A DNA stretch of 7,662 nucleotides, from contig MIBK01000167.1 of assembly GCA_001829505.1 (NCBI GenBank), forward strand, positions 564 to 8,225. The letters run 5' to 3'. The notes under the pieces were generated by a model that ran no database searches, was not told where the DNA came from, and saw nothing but the letters and a program-made list of their open reading frames with translations. The DNA comes from Spirochaetes bacterium RBG_16_67_19 (GTDB lineage Bacteria > Spirochaetota > Spirochaetia > SZUA-6 > DRHE01). Below are positions 1-6,275 of the stretch, piece by piece (the stretch's first letter is position 1; every line of letters begins with the position of its first letter). A program made the translations under genes and the position numbers.

Positions 1-587
1 AAGCCGAGTATGCCCTGCGCCAGGCCGGCGCCGAGGGGTTCTGGCGAACCTACGTATCCTCCGGGCCGCGCACCAGCATCGCCCACGGACTGCCCGGGGC
101 CCGGCGCCTGGAGACCAGGGACCTGGTGATGATCGACGTGCACCCCATCCTGGAAGGATACAGCGCCGATATCTGCCGCACCCTCTGCGTGGGCAGACCG
201 ACGGCCGCCCAGCGGGAGGCCTACGACCTGTACCTGCAGGCCCAGCAGGCCACCATCGGCCTGGTGAAAGCCGGGGTGGGCATGGAAGAGCTGGAGGCCC
301 GGATGCACGGGATGCTGCGGGAGGCCGGCCACGGGGAGCACGTGTTCGGCCCGCCCATCCACGGGGTGGGCATCGAGTTCGAGGAGGCCCCGCTTCCCGC
401 CGGGCACGCCTTCTTTCACGGGGAGAAGGCCCCGCCGCCGCTCGCGGCGAACGTGGTGCTGGCCGTGGGCAACTGCGGGCTGTACACCGGCCCCTGGGGC
501 GTACGAGTGGAGGACACGGTCATCGTGGGGGCCGAAGGACCGGAGGTGCTGACCCGCACCCCCCGGCGCCTGGCTCCGGGAGCCTAA
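1..587 (+). CDS. M24 / creatinase-fold (pita-bread) protein, 5' truncated
   Basis: The reading frame is open from base 3 to the TAA at 585-587 (194 residues visible), so the start lies left of the window; the internal GTG/ATG at 126-131 is not the start. The sequence shows the M24 hallmarks in order, numbered from the codon at base 3: SGPRTSIAHG around residues 20-29 (substrate-pocket His28), IDVHP (Asp45), GYSADICRT (Asp56), IHGVGIEFEEAP (His120) and RVEDTV (Glu170). These are four of the five usual metal ligands. The fifth, the Glu of the family's EPG(I/L)Y motif, is replaced by Asn in GNCGLY (codon 471-473). Family members include Xaa-Pro dipeptidases and aminopeptidases, but also creatinase, which uses the same fold without metal. 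With one ligand changed, a peptidase call is unsafe. The gene converges on the minus-strand operon, overlapping its last stop by 4 bases, and shows no evident functional link to it. Confidence 0.88.
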   Translation, partial: AEYALRQAGAEGFWRTYVSSGPRTSIAHGLPGARRLETRDLVMIDVHPILEGYSADICRTLCVGRPTAAQREAYDLYLQAQQATIGLVKAGVGMEELEARMHGMLREAGHGEHVFGPPIHGVGIEFEEAPLPAGHAFFHGEKAPPPLAANVVLAVGNCGLYTGPWGVRVEDTVIVGAEGPEVLTRTPRRLAPGA

Positions 588-1663
588 AGCACCGCTCGAA
601 CCGGGGCCAGGCGGCGGAACAGCCAGCTCCAGGCGAATACAACCGCGACCCCGACGGCCGTGACCAGCGCGAACTTGGCCAGCGGCGCCGCGGAAATCCC
701 CAGCGCGGCCATCTGCAGGGGCACGATCAGCAGCGGGTGCCAGACGTAGGCGGAATACTGGTTGTCCGCCAGCCATTTGCCCAGCGCCCCCTGGGAATTG
801 GCGGCTTCGCGGAAGGCCACGGTCAGCCCGATGCACAGGCCCAGGCACAGCAGGCTCTCCCACAGCGGGTAGACCACGCCGAAAGCCGCATCGCTCAAGG
901 GCAGCAGCTGCCCCAGGCCCAGGTCGTAGGCGTACCAGGCGACCGCGGCGGCCAGGCCTACCGCCAGCCAGGCCCAGCCGGCGCGGGCCGGGAAGCGCTC
1001 GAACCAGGCCCGCCTCCAGGCCAGCACCCCGACCAGGAAGAAGCCCAGGTCGCGAGGCACGTCGGCGAAGGCCACCCGGAAGAAGCCCAGCAGGTTGAAC
1101 CAGCGGTCGATGGGCGACCAGATCCGCACCAGCGCCGAGCCCACGGCCACCGCCAGGGCGAAGGCCAGGTACGCGGGCCAGCGGGGCAGCGGCCGCGAGG
1201 ACAGGTCCTCCAACGGGCGGTTGCCCCGGATCCTGCGCCACAGCGCGTAGAGCAGGCTGAACAGCAGCAGGTGTTCCAGGTACCACAGGTGCGCGGCGTT
1301 GAAGACATCCTGCCAGCGGGCGATCTTCTCCCCGAACAGGAAGATCCGCGCCGGCAGCATCAGCGCCGCGAAAACCAGCACGGGAATGCCCAGGCGCCGC
1401 AGGCGGCCCGGCACGAAGGCCCGGGGGGAACTTCGCTCATAGGCCCCGGCCAGGAAGAAGCCGGAGACCATGAAGAACAGGCTCATGAAGAAAGAGCGGT
1501 TGACGGTGAAGAAGGGGGCCAGCAGCGCGGCCCGGGCCTCCTCCTGCACCGGCCAGTATCCCCCGGTGGGCCCGTAGGCCTGGCCCACGTGATGGGCGAT
1601 GACCAGGATGGTCAACACGACGCGCAACTGATCCAGGTAATACAGCCGCGGCTTGTCGCTCAT
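584..1663 (-). CDS. Acyltransferase-3 family integral membrane protein
   Basis: This 359-residue, strongly hydrophobic protein looks like a polytopic inner-membrane acyltransferase of the acyltransferase-3 (PF01757) family, which transfers acyl groups such as acetyl or succinyl to sugars, glycans or lipids at the membrane. The N-terminus has the family pattern YYLDQLRVVLTILVIAHH, with Arg14 and the His24/His25 pair in the first membrane helix. Then come FFMVSGFFL (about 63-71), RLRRLGIPV (about 87-95), HLWYLEHLLLF (about 125-135) and a C-terminal SAYVWHPLLIVPLQ. The WYL segment and overall length recall the OpgC/MdoC glucan-modifying branch, but the substrate cannot be read. Start: ATG at 1663-1661 with GAGGG (1671-1675) 7 bases upstream, overlapping the TGA of the isomerase gene. 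It is therefore probably the last gene of the operon. Its link to sugar catabolism is unclear; it could be a passenger or modify a related glycan. Confidence 0.88.
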   Translation of the reverse strand: MSDKPRLYYLDQLRVVLTILVIAHHVGQAYGPTGGYWPVQEEARAALLAPFFTVNRSFFMSLFFMVSGFFLAGAYERSSPRAFVPGRLRRLGIPVLVFAALMLPARIFLFGEKIARWQDVFNAAHLWYLEHLLLFSLLYALWRRIRGNRPLEDLSSRPLPRWPAYLAFALAVAVGSALVRIWSPIDRWFNLLGFFRVAFADVPRDLGFFLVGVLAWRRAWFERFPARAGWAWLAVGLAAAVAWYAYDLGLGQLLPLSDAAFGVVYPLWESLLCLGLCIGLTVAFREAANSQGALGKWLADNQYSAYVWHPLLIVPLQMAALGISAAPLAKFALVTAVGVAVVFAWSWLFRRLAPVRAVL

Positions 1664-1673
1664 GCCATCACCC

Positions 1674-2645
1674 TCAGCCCAGGAAGCGCTTGCGCAGCCA
1701 GCGGGTCGACTGGACCGCGTCCCCGTGCTTGACCAGCTCGCGGATCTCCCCCATGGATTTCTCGTCCAGGAGGCGCTCGATGGCCCGCAGAAACTCGATG
1801 GACTCCCGCAGGGCTCCCTGGGCCTCCTCGCGATAGGGATACTGGTCCATGGAGTACCAGCCGCGGTAGCCGATCTCGCGCAGCCAGAACAGCAGCTCCA
1901 CGTACTCAGGGAAGTGCACGGAGCCCACGATCATGTCGTCGTCCCAGGAGCGGTAGTTGTCGTTGAAGTGCAGGTGGAACAGCTTGTCCCCGTAGGCGGC
2001 CAGCATGACCGCCGCCTCGGCCACGTTCTCCCCGGCCACGAAGGAGTGCCCGGTGTCGATGGTCACCCCCACGTTGGCCTGGCCCGTGCGCTGGGCCAGC
2101 AGCAGCGTATCCCCGGCGCGGGCCAGGTAGGAGTGGGTGCGCGGCTCCTTGGCCTTGTACTCCAGGGCAAAGCGCGTTTGCGGATAGGAGCGGGCCAGCC
2201 CGCGCACGCCCTCCTCGATCCACTGCCGCTCCTGCCGGTAGTCGGCCTGCAGGGGGTAATCGTAGCCGTCCTGCCCGGGCCAGAGGCTGAGCAGGTCGCA
2301 GCCCAGGGCGCGGGCCGCCTCGGCCATCTTGGCGGTTTCCTCCACCGCCTGCGCCCGGATGGCGGGGTCCTTGGAGCTGAAGGCCCCGCTGCCCCAGCGC
2401 TTCTGGGCGAAGTGGTCCGGGATGATCGAGGCGCACTTCAGGTTGTACTTCGACAACAGGCCGCCCACCTGCTCGACGTTCTCCGAGGTGATGTCCCAGG
2501 TGCCGAACAGCTCCACCCCCTTCACCCCCTCGATGGCCGCGGCCCGCTTGATCATCTCTTCCTTGGTGGGCTGGTCCTTGTAGCCGCTGGAAAGGAAGCG
2601 GTCGTTGGTGTTTCCCAGGTTGCCCAGAATGATGGCGTATTTCAC
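1674..2645 (-). CDS. Sugar isomerase, xylose/L-rhamnose-isomerase-like TIM barrel
   Basis: This 323-residue protein of the xylose-isomerase-like TIM-barrel superfamily (AP-endonuclease-2 fold, PF01261) is predicted to interconvert an aldose and a ketose using divalent metal. Candidate ligands fall in the order expected for the Pseudomonas-type L-rhamnose isomerase: Glu162 (LEYKAKEPR), Asp197 and His200 (IDTGHS), His224 (FHLHFND), Asp235-237 (WDDDMIVG) and Asp267 (YSMDQYP). The Glu-Asp-x-x-His-His spacing (35, 3, 24) agrees with my memory of that enzyme; an alignment should confirm it. The start is GTG at 2645-2643, directly following the TGA of the upstream gene and preceded by a perfect AGGAGG; the next in-frame ATG (residue 31) would remove the first barrel strand. 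With an L-rhamnose mutarotase in the same operon, L-rhamnose to L-rhamnulose is the best guess. Other 6-deoxy or methylated sugars, or a 3-epimerase role, remain possible. Confidence 0.87.
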   Translation of the reverse strand: MKYAIILGNLGNTNDRFLSSGYKDQPTKEEMIKRAAAIEGVKGVELFGTWDITSENVEQVGGLLSKYNLKCASIIPDHFAQKRWGSGAFSSKDPAIRAQAVEETAKMAEAARALGCDLLSLWPGQDGYDYPLQADYRQERQWIEEGVRGLARSYPQTRFALEYKAKEPRTHSYLARAGDTLLLAQRTGQANVGVTIDTGHSFVAGENVAEAAVMLAAYGDKLFHLHFNDNYRSWDDDMIVGSVHFPEYVELLFWLREIGYRGWYSMDQYPYREEAQGALRESIEFLRAIERLLDEKSMGEIRELVKHGDAVQSTRWLRKRFLG

Positions 2646-3413
2646 TCACTTTCCTCCTGCCAGCCAATGCATGACGTTCTTCCACAGCTTCGCGTAGCCG
2701 CTCCAGGTGGTGAAGCTCTCCGGGCACCAGTGCGGCCCGATGTCCGAGGCCCAGGCCAGCGTCCGCCCCTGGCCTCGGGCGGCCACGGCCAGCAGGGGGT
2801 GGGCTCCGGCGCGCAGGATCAGCTCGGCCTCCGGTTTCAACTCCAGCTCATTGAGCCCCAGCAGGGCGGGCCAGGGGCCCTCGATGCCTTTCAGCAGCGG
2901 ATGCCCCGGGCGCACCGTCTCGGGAACCACCCCTTCGGGGACCTCCAGGCGGTCGTCGAAGGGGTGGATGCGCACCGGCAGAAGCTCTTCGATCGGGGTG
3001 CGGTAGTACTTGGCCGCCCCGTAGATCCCGGCGAAGGAATAGTAGCCCCCGCACATGCCCAGGCCTCCGCCGGCCTGCACCCATTGCTCCAGCAGCTTCA
3101 GGCGGTTGGGCATGGTTTTGCCGCCGCTCCAGGTGGCCGGGTGCAGCAGCAGGGAGTTGGCCCCGATGTCGCTCAGGATGACCCCCCGGTACGCGGAGAG
3201 CTCCTCCAAACGCAGCGGGAATTTCTCCGGCGCCAGGTGCCCTGGCAGGTGCTCCAACTCGATGTCGGTCCCGGCCAGCGCCTTGGCGAGCTCGCGGATT
3301 CCGGTTTCATAGACGGTGCTGGAGAAAAAGTCCCAGCCCTTGTGGTGGGTGCTGGCCGACACCCAGGATTCGCCGGCCAGCAGGACCCGGATGCGGCTTG
3401 ATTGCCCGCTCAT
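2646..3413 (-). CDS. Glutamine-amidotransferase-like protein (DUF1355/GATase1_like)
   Basis: This 255-residue cytoplasmic protein resembles the class-I glutamine-amidotransferase-like family PF07090, whose function is not established. N-terminal residues 8-14 (IRVLLAGES) form the first strand of a flavodoxin-like alpha/beta fold. A nucleophile-elbow-like GMCGG places Cys121 in the catalytic position, followed by YYSFAGIYG and the family-like YYRTPIEELLPV (about 136-147). The C-terminal WASDIGPHWCPE supplies His228, but His-Glu spacing is four residues instead of the two usual in class-I amidotransferases, so a working glutaminase triad is doubtful. No synthetase partner domain is present. The start is ATG at 3413-3411 with only a weak AAAGG/GGCGG upstream, 12 bases after the URO-D gene stop. 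Position between a URO-D-family gene and a sugar isomerase suggests a role in carbohydrate processing. A structural or ligand-binding role instead of amidotransfer is possible. Confidence 0.82.
   Translation of the reverse strand: MSGQSSRIRVLLAGESWVSASTHHKGWDFFSSTVYETGIRELAKALAGTDIELEHLPGHLAPEKFPLRLEELSAYRGVILSDIGANSLLLHPATWSGGKTMPNRLKLLEQWVQAGGGLGMCGGYYSFAGIYGAAKYYRTPIEELLPVRIHPFDDRLEVPEGVVPETVRPGHPLLKGIEGPWPALLGLNELELKPEAELILRAGAHPLLAVAARGQGRTLAWASDIGPHWCPESFTTWSGYAKLWKNVMHWLAGGK
2653..2658 (-). promoter_or_regulatory. Ribosome binding site fixing a GTG start
   Basis: The minus strand reads AGGAGG here, a perfect Shine-Dalgarno core placed 7 bases before the GTG at 2645-2643. It lies inside the last codons of the amidotransferase-like gene, whose TGA (2648-2646) abuts the GTG. 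This supports a GTG start for the isomerase and suggests translational coupling. Confidence 0.8.
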
Positions 3414-3425
3414 GCTCGCCGCCTT

Positions 3426-4769
3426 TCAGCAGACCTGGAAGCTCTTCCGCCGCCAGCCCTGCTGCGGACCCTCGTGCACCAGCACCCAGCCGGCGGCCGG
3501 ATAGCACTTCTCGCAGAGCATCTGATCGGAAGGCAGGAGGTAGGTCACCGCCCGCTTGCCGCAGCCCCCGCACACCCCGTAGCGGGTCTCCGGGGTGAAA
3601 ATGCCTTGGGCCAATCGTTCGCTGGCCGTGTGCCGCAGGACCTCCCGCAGCTCGCGCTGGGCGTGGCAGTCCTGGCGCTCGGGGCGGTCGGCTTTCAGCG
3701 GGTACTCTCCGTAGCGGTGCCCGGCGGCGATCATAGCCAGGAAGTTCTCGTAGGGCACGTCGTTGGTCACGCTGTGGCTGGAGGTCAGGATATAGGCCCC
3801 CTCGCCTGCCAGCGCCTGGATGTGCGCGCGAACGTCCTCCGCCACGTCCTGCGGCGAGCCAAAAGCGAACACCCCGGCGATGTCGATGTTCCCGCTGAAG
3901 CAGATTTTGTCCCCGTACTTGCGGTGCACCTCGTAAATGTCGGCCCCGGAGGTGGGCTCGATGGGGTTGTACATGACCACCCCGATCTCGATCAGGTCGG
4001 GGATGATCTGCACGGCGTTCCCGCAGCTGTGCATGGCCACCGGGACCTTGTAGCGGCGGCACTCCTCGACGATCCGCCGGTAGCAGGGGATGGCCCACTT
4101 GCGGGTCATCTCCGGCCCCATGATCAGGCCGCCCTTCTGCCCGATGTCGTCGCCGATGTAGATGAAGGAAACCCCCTCCTCGCAGGCCATGCGCACGATG
4201 TCCAGGTAGTAGTCCATGCACATCTGCACGACCTTCTGGATGAACTCCGGATCGGTGTACAGCTTCATCATGAACTCCTCGAAGCCCACGATGAACTGGT
4301 AGGGGGTCATGATCGGGGCGCAGGTCATGATGGTGGTGCCAATCTTCGTGCCCCGGCAGGCCTGGATGTAGGCCCGCAGGTGCCTGCGCTTGGGCTCGAT
4401 GTCCAGCTCCCGCGAGTGGGGCACCAGGGCGTCCAGCTCCTCGCGCGTGTGCACGCTGCCGTCGGTGACGATGTGCAGCTTCCCGTCCGGCCCGCGGCGC
4501 TTCAGCGGGGCCCACAAGGCCTCCATGCCGACGGCGTCCTGGCCGATCAGGCGGCAGATTTCGATGTAGTCGCGCGGCTCCATGGGCGGAGCCACGTACT
4601 CGTCCTCGCTGGCCCCCTTGGCCGAGCCCAGGGTGTGGCCCACCGAGCGCCCCAGCAGGCGGCTGCAATGCCGGTCCTCGATCAGGATCTCGAAGTTCGG
4701 CACCCGGTCGGTGGAGCGGTGCTCGAAGGAGGCCAGCAGGCGGTCGATGTCCGGGGCGTCGCAACTCAT
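3426..4769 (-). CDS. URO-D/MtaA superfamily protein with C-terminal zinc-ribbon-like tail
   Basis: This 447-residue protein belongs to the uroporphyrinogen decarboxylase superfamily (PF01208), which includes haem-pathway URO-D and zinc methyl-transferases such as MtaA, MtbA and CmuA. The barrel covers about residues 5-357: DRVPNFEILIED near the N-terminus, YIGDDIGQKGG (204-214), MHSCGN with His247 and Cys249, IPDLIEIGV (256-264), SGNIDI and SSHSVTNDVPYEN with His332. The RQAGR-type motif of true URO-D is absent, so haem synthesis is unlikely. Residues 358-447 form an extra tail holding CGGC (400-403) and CEKC (419-422), a four-cysteine zinc-ribbon-like knuckle not usual in this family. The start ATG (4769-4767) overlaps the mutarotase stop as ATGA and has AAGGAG 5 bases upstream. 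The substrate is unknown. Zinc-dependent methyl transfer or another activity on a sugar derivative is inference. Confidence 0.86.
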   Translation of the reverse strand: MSCDAPDIDRLLASFEHRSTDRVPNFEILIEDRHCSRLLGRSVGHTLGSAKGASEDEYVAPPMEPRDYIEICRLIGQDAVGMEALWAPLKRRGPDGKLHIVTDGSVHTREELDALVPHSRELDIEPKRRHLRAYIQACRGTKIGTTIMTCAPIMTPYQFIVGFEEFMMKLYTDPEFIQKVVQMCMDYYLDIVRMACEEGVSFIYIGDDIGQKGGLIMGPEMTRKWAIPCYRRIVEECRRYKVPVAMHSCGNAVQIIPDLIEIGVVMYNPIEPTSGADIYEVHRKYGDKICFSGNIDIAGVFAFGSPQDVAEDVRAHIQALAGEGAYILTSSHSVTNDVPYENFLAMIAAGHRYGEYPLKADRPERQDCHAQRELREVLRHTASERLAQGIFTPETRYGVCGGCGKRAVTYLLPSDQMLCEKCYPAAGWVLVHEGPQQGWRRKSFQVC

Positions 4770-5098
4770 TTCAGCTCCTTGGCGTCAAAACGCCAGATCT
4801 CTTCCATTTTCGCGAAGGCTCCGGCCTCCTCCTGGTCGAAGGGGGCTTCCAGCAGCTTGTTCATCCAGTCGTTCCACTTGTGATAGAAAGGGTCCCGGGA
4901 GCGGATGCGGTTGAACTCCTCGATGTCGTCGATCAGGGCGTAGAGGAAGAGGTTGTTGCCGCGCAGGAAGATGGTCATCTCGTGGCAACCGGCCTCCTTC
5001 AGCCCGCGCGTGATCTCCGGCCAGATTTCCTTATGGGCCTTGATGTACTCCGCCTTCTTTTCCGGGATCGCCCGGTAGCACAGCGCCAGTCTCTGCAT
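4766..5098 (-). CDS. rhaM: L-rhamnose mutarotase
   Basis: This 110-residue protein matches the L-rhamnose mutarotase family (RhaM/YiiL, PF05336, about 104 residues), small dimeric ferredoxin-like enzymes that speed exchange of alpha and beta anomers of L-rhamnose. Key residues align with E. coli YiiL: Tyr18 and the catalytic His22 in EYIKAHKEIWPEI, an acidic/aromatic strand LFLYALIDD (about 50-58), and Trp75 in HKWNDWM. The frame is open further upstream, but that part is antisense or out-of-frame reading of the preceding URO-D gene. The ATG at 5098-5096, with GAGGG 7 bases upstream and the conserved N-terminus right after it, is the sound start. Its stop overlaps the next gene's ATG (ATGA). 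It sits between two URO-D-family genes, which ties those proteins to metabolism of rhamnose or a similar sugar. Family members may accept other sugars. Confidence 0.9.
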   Translation of the reverse strand: MQRLALCYRAIPEKKAEYIKAHKEIWPEITRGLKEAGCHEMTIFLRGNNLFLYALIDDIEEFNRIRSRDPFYHKWNDWMNKLLEAPFDQEEAGAFAKMEEIWRFDAKELK

Positions 5099-5115
5099 TC
5101 CCCTACCCTCGCCTT

Positions 5116-6264
5116 TCAGTATTTGCCGAACTCCAGGGCGGCGTCGAAAAAGGCCACCACGTTCTCGGGCCGCACATCCGACTGGATGTTGTGCACCGAG
5201 GCGAAAACGAACCCGCCGCCGGGGGCGAAGTCGGCAATGCGGCGTTTCACCTCGCGGCGCACCTCCTGCGGTGTGCCCAGGGACATGATCCGGGTCGGGT
5301 CCGCCCCCCCGCCCCAGAAGCCGACCTCCCTGCCGAAATCCTTCTTCAGCGAGGCGCTGTCCATGCCGCGGGCGTGCACCTGCACCGGGTTCAGGGCGTC
5401 CACCCCGATTTCGATCAGATCCGGGATGTACTCGCGGATCGCCCCGCAGGAGTGGAAGTAGATCTTGGCCTGGGAGTGCTGGCGCACGATCCTGATCAGC
5501 CGGGCCTCGCGGGGCTTGAAGATCTTGCGGTACAGCGCTGGGGAGAACAGCGGGCCGTCCTGCCCGCCCAGGTCGTCCCCCATCTGGACCACCTGCACCA
5601 GGTCGCCGATCTCCCGCATGTAGCGCGTCCACCAGGCTTCCAGCCACTCCACGACCCGGTCGGCCACCAGCTCCACCAGGCTTTCGTCGGCGGCCATGTC
5701 CAGATAGGCGTCGTTGACCCCCCGCAGCCAGTAGGAATGCTCCACGATGCCCCCGGTCGGGGCGTGGGCCACGATGGCCTTGTCAGTTTCCTTCAACAGG
5801 CGCTGGACTTCCGCCCGCAGCCCCTCGAAGCGGCTGGGGTCCTCGGGGTCCGGCAGCTTGTGGGCCTTGATCTGCGCCGCGCTCTTGCCCGACCAGATGT
5901 GCTTCTCGAAGTCGAACCAGATCCCGCCGGAGAGCGGCTGCCGGTACACCGTGCCCCACTCGTCCCGCCACTTGCGGAACTCCCCCTCGGTGTAGTACTG
6001 GAACTGGTAGGGCCTGGCCGGCCGGCCGTACACCGGCAGGCAGTCGGCCTGGAAGCGCTCCCGCAGGCGTTCGTCGGGAAACACGATCTGTTGGAAGGGA
6101 TCCTGGATGCGCTCCTCCCCGCCGCTGAAGCCCAAGTGCTCCTTGAGCTTGCGGTGGCCGAATACATGGATGCTGTCGTGCAGGCAGCCGAAGCTGATCG
6201 GCACCCGGTCCGGCTCCTTGCGGCTGAGCGCCGTCACGACGCGCTCCCGAGGGCTAAGTTTCAT
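5116..6264 (-). CDS. URO-D/MtaA superfamily protein (paralogue of the 3426-4769 gene)
   Basis: This 382-residue TIM-barrel protein is of the uroporphyrinogen decarboxylase superfamily (PF01208). Visible features are the N-terminal MKLSPRERVVTALSRKEPDRVPISF typical start region (written here only in part: Asp19-Arg20 before VPISF), QMGDDLGGQDGP (227-238), YFHSCGAIREYIPDLIEIGVD with His271 and Cys273, and FASVHNIQSDVRPENV with His358. In place of the haem-pathway RQAGR arginine motif it has GCLHDSIHVFG, so it is not expected to be the haem enzyme HemE. His-x-Cys followed 85 residues later by His suggests a metal site like that of MtaA-type methyltransferases, where the third ligand is Cys. There is no Cys after residue 273. 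It ends at the normal domain boundary, without the tail seen in its paralogue. GGGAGGAG 3 bases before the ATG gives strong initiation. True substrate unknown. Confidence 0.87.
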   Translation of the reverse strand: MKLSPRERVVTALSRKEPDRVPISFGCLHDSIHVFGHRKLKEHLGFSGGEERIQDPFQQIVFPDERLRERFQADCLPVYGRPARPYQFQYYTEGEFRKWRDEWGTVYRQPLSGGIWFDFEKHIWSGKSAAQIKAHKLPDPEDPSRFEGLRAEVQRLLKETDKAIVAHAPTGGIVEHSYWLRGVNDAYLDMAADESLVELVADRVVEWLEAWWTRYMREIGDLVQVVQMGDDLGGQDGPLFSPALYRKIFKPREARLIRIVRQHSQAKIYFHSCGAIREYIPDLIEIGVDALNPVQVHARGMDSASLKKDFGREVGFWGGGADPTRIMSLGTPQEVRREVKRRIADFAPGGGFVFASVHNIQSDVRPENVVAFFDAALEFGKY

Positions 6265-6267
6265 GCG

Positions 6268-6275
6268 CTCCTCCC
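6268..6275 (-). promoter_or_regulatory. Strong ribosome binding site for the first URO-D-family gene
   Basis: The minus strand reads GGGAGGAG, ending 3 bases before the ATG at 6264-6262 (AGG core about 6-7 bases away). Its first base is the last base of the pyranase TAG stop, so the site is exposed only at the end of that gene. It supports the chosen start and a polycistronic message. Confidence 0.65.

Noticed and set aside
572..584. Perfect GGCTC/GAGCC hairpin as an intrinsic terminator
   Set aside because: Stem of only five pairs with no T tract on either strand; not listed as a terminator.
737..1732. Long open frame on the + strand opposite the acyltransferase gene
   Set aside because: Low-complexity Gln/Pro/Gly/Arg-rich translation with no family motif; the opposite strand encodes a clear membrane protein. 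Typical antisense opening in high-GC DNA.
1653..3401. 582-codon + strand open frame opposite the isomerase and amidotransferase-like genes
   Set aside because: Antisense to two recognisable proteins with good ribosome binding sites; the translation is rich in Gly/Val/Gln/Leu without domains.
3307..4764. 485-codon minus-strand frame overlapping the same URO-D-family gene
   Set aside because: Arg/Gly/Pro/His-rich out-of-frame reading; it spans a gene boundary that the real genes explain.
3402..4883. 493-codon + strand open frame opposite the zinc-ribbon URO-D-family gene
   Set aside because: His/Asp/Val/Gly-rich antisense translation lacking motifs; the minus strand has HSCG and other family signatures.
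5099..5647. N-terminal extension of the mutarotase frame
   Set aside because: Open by chance in GC-rich DNA; it reads out of frame through the URO-D-family gene. The conserved mutarotase N-terminus begins at the ATG at 5098.
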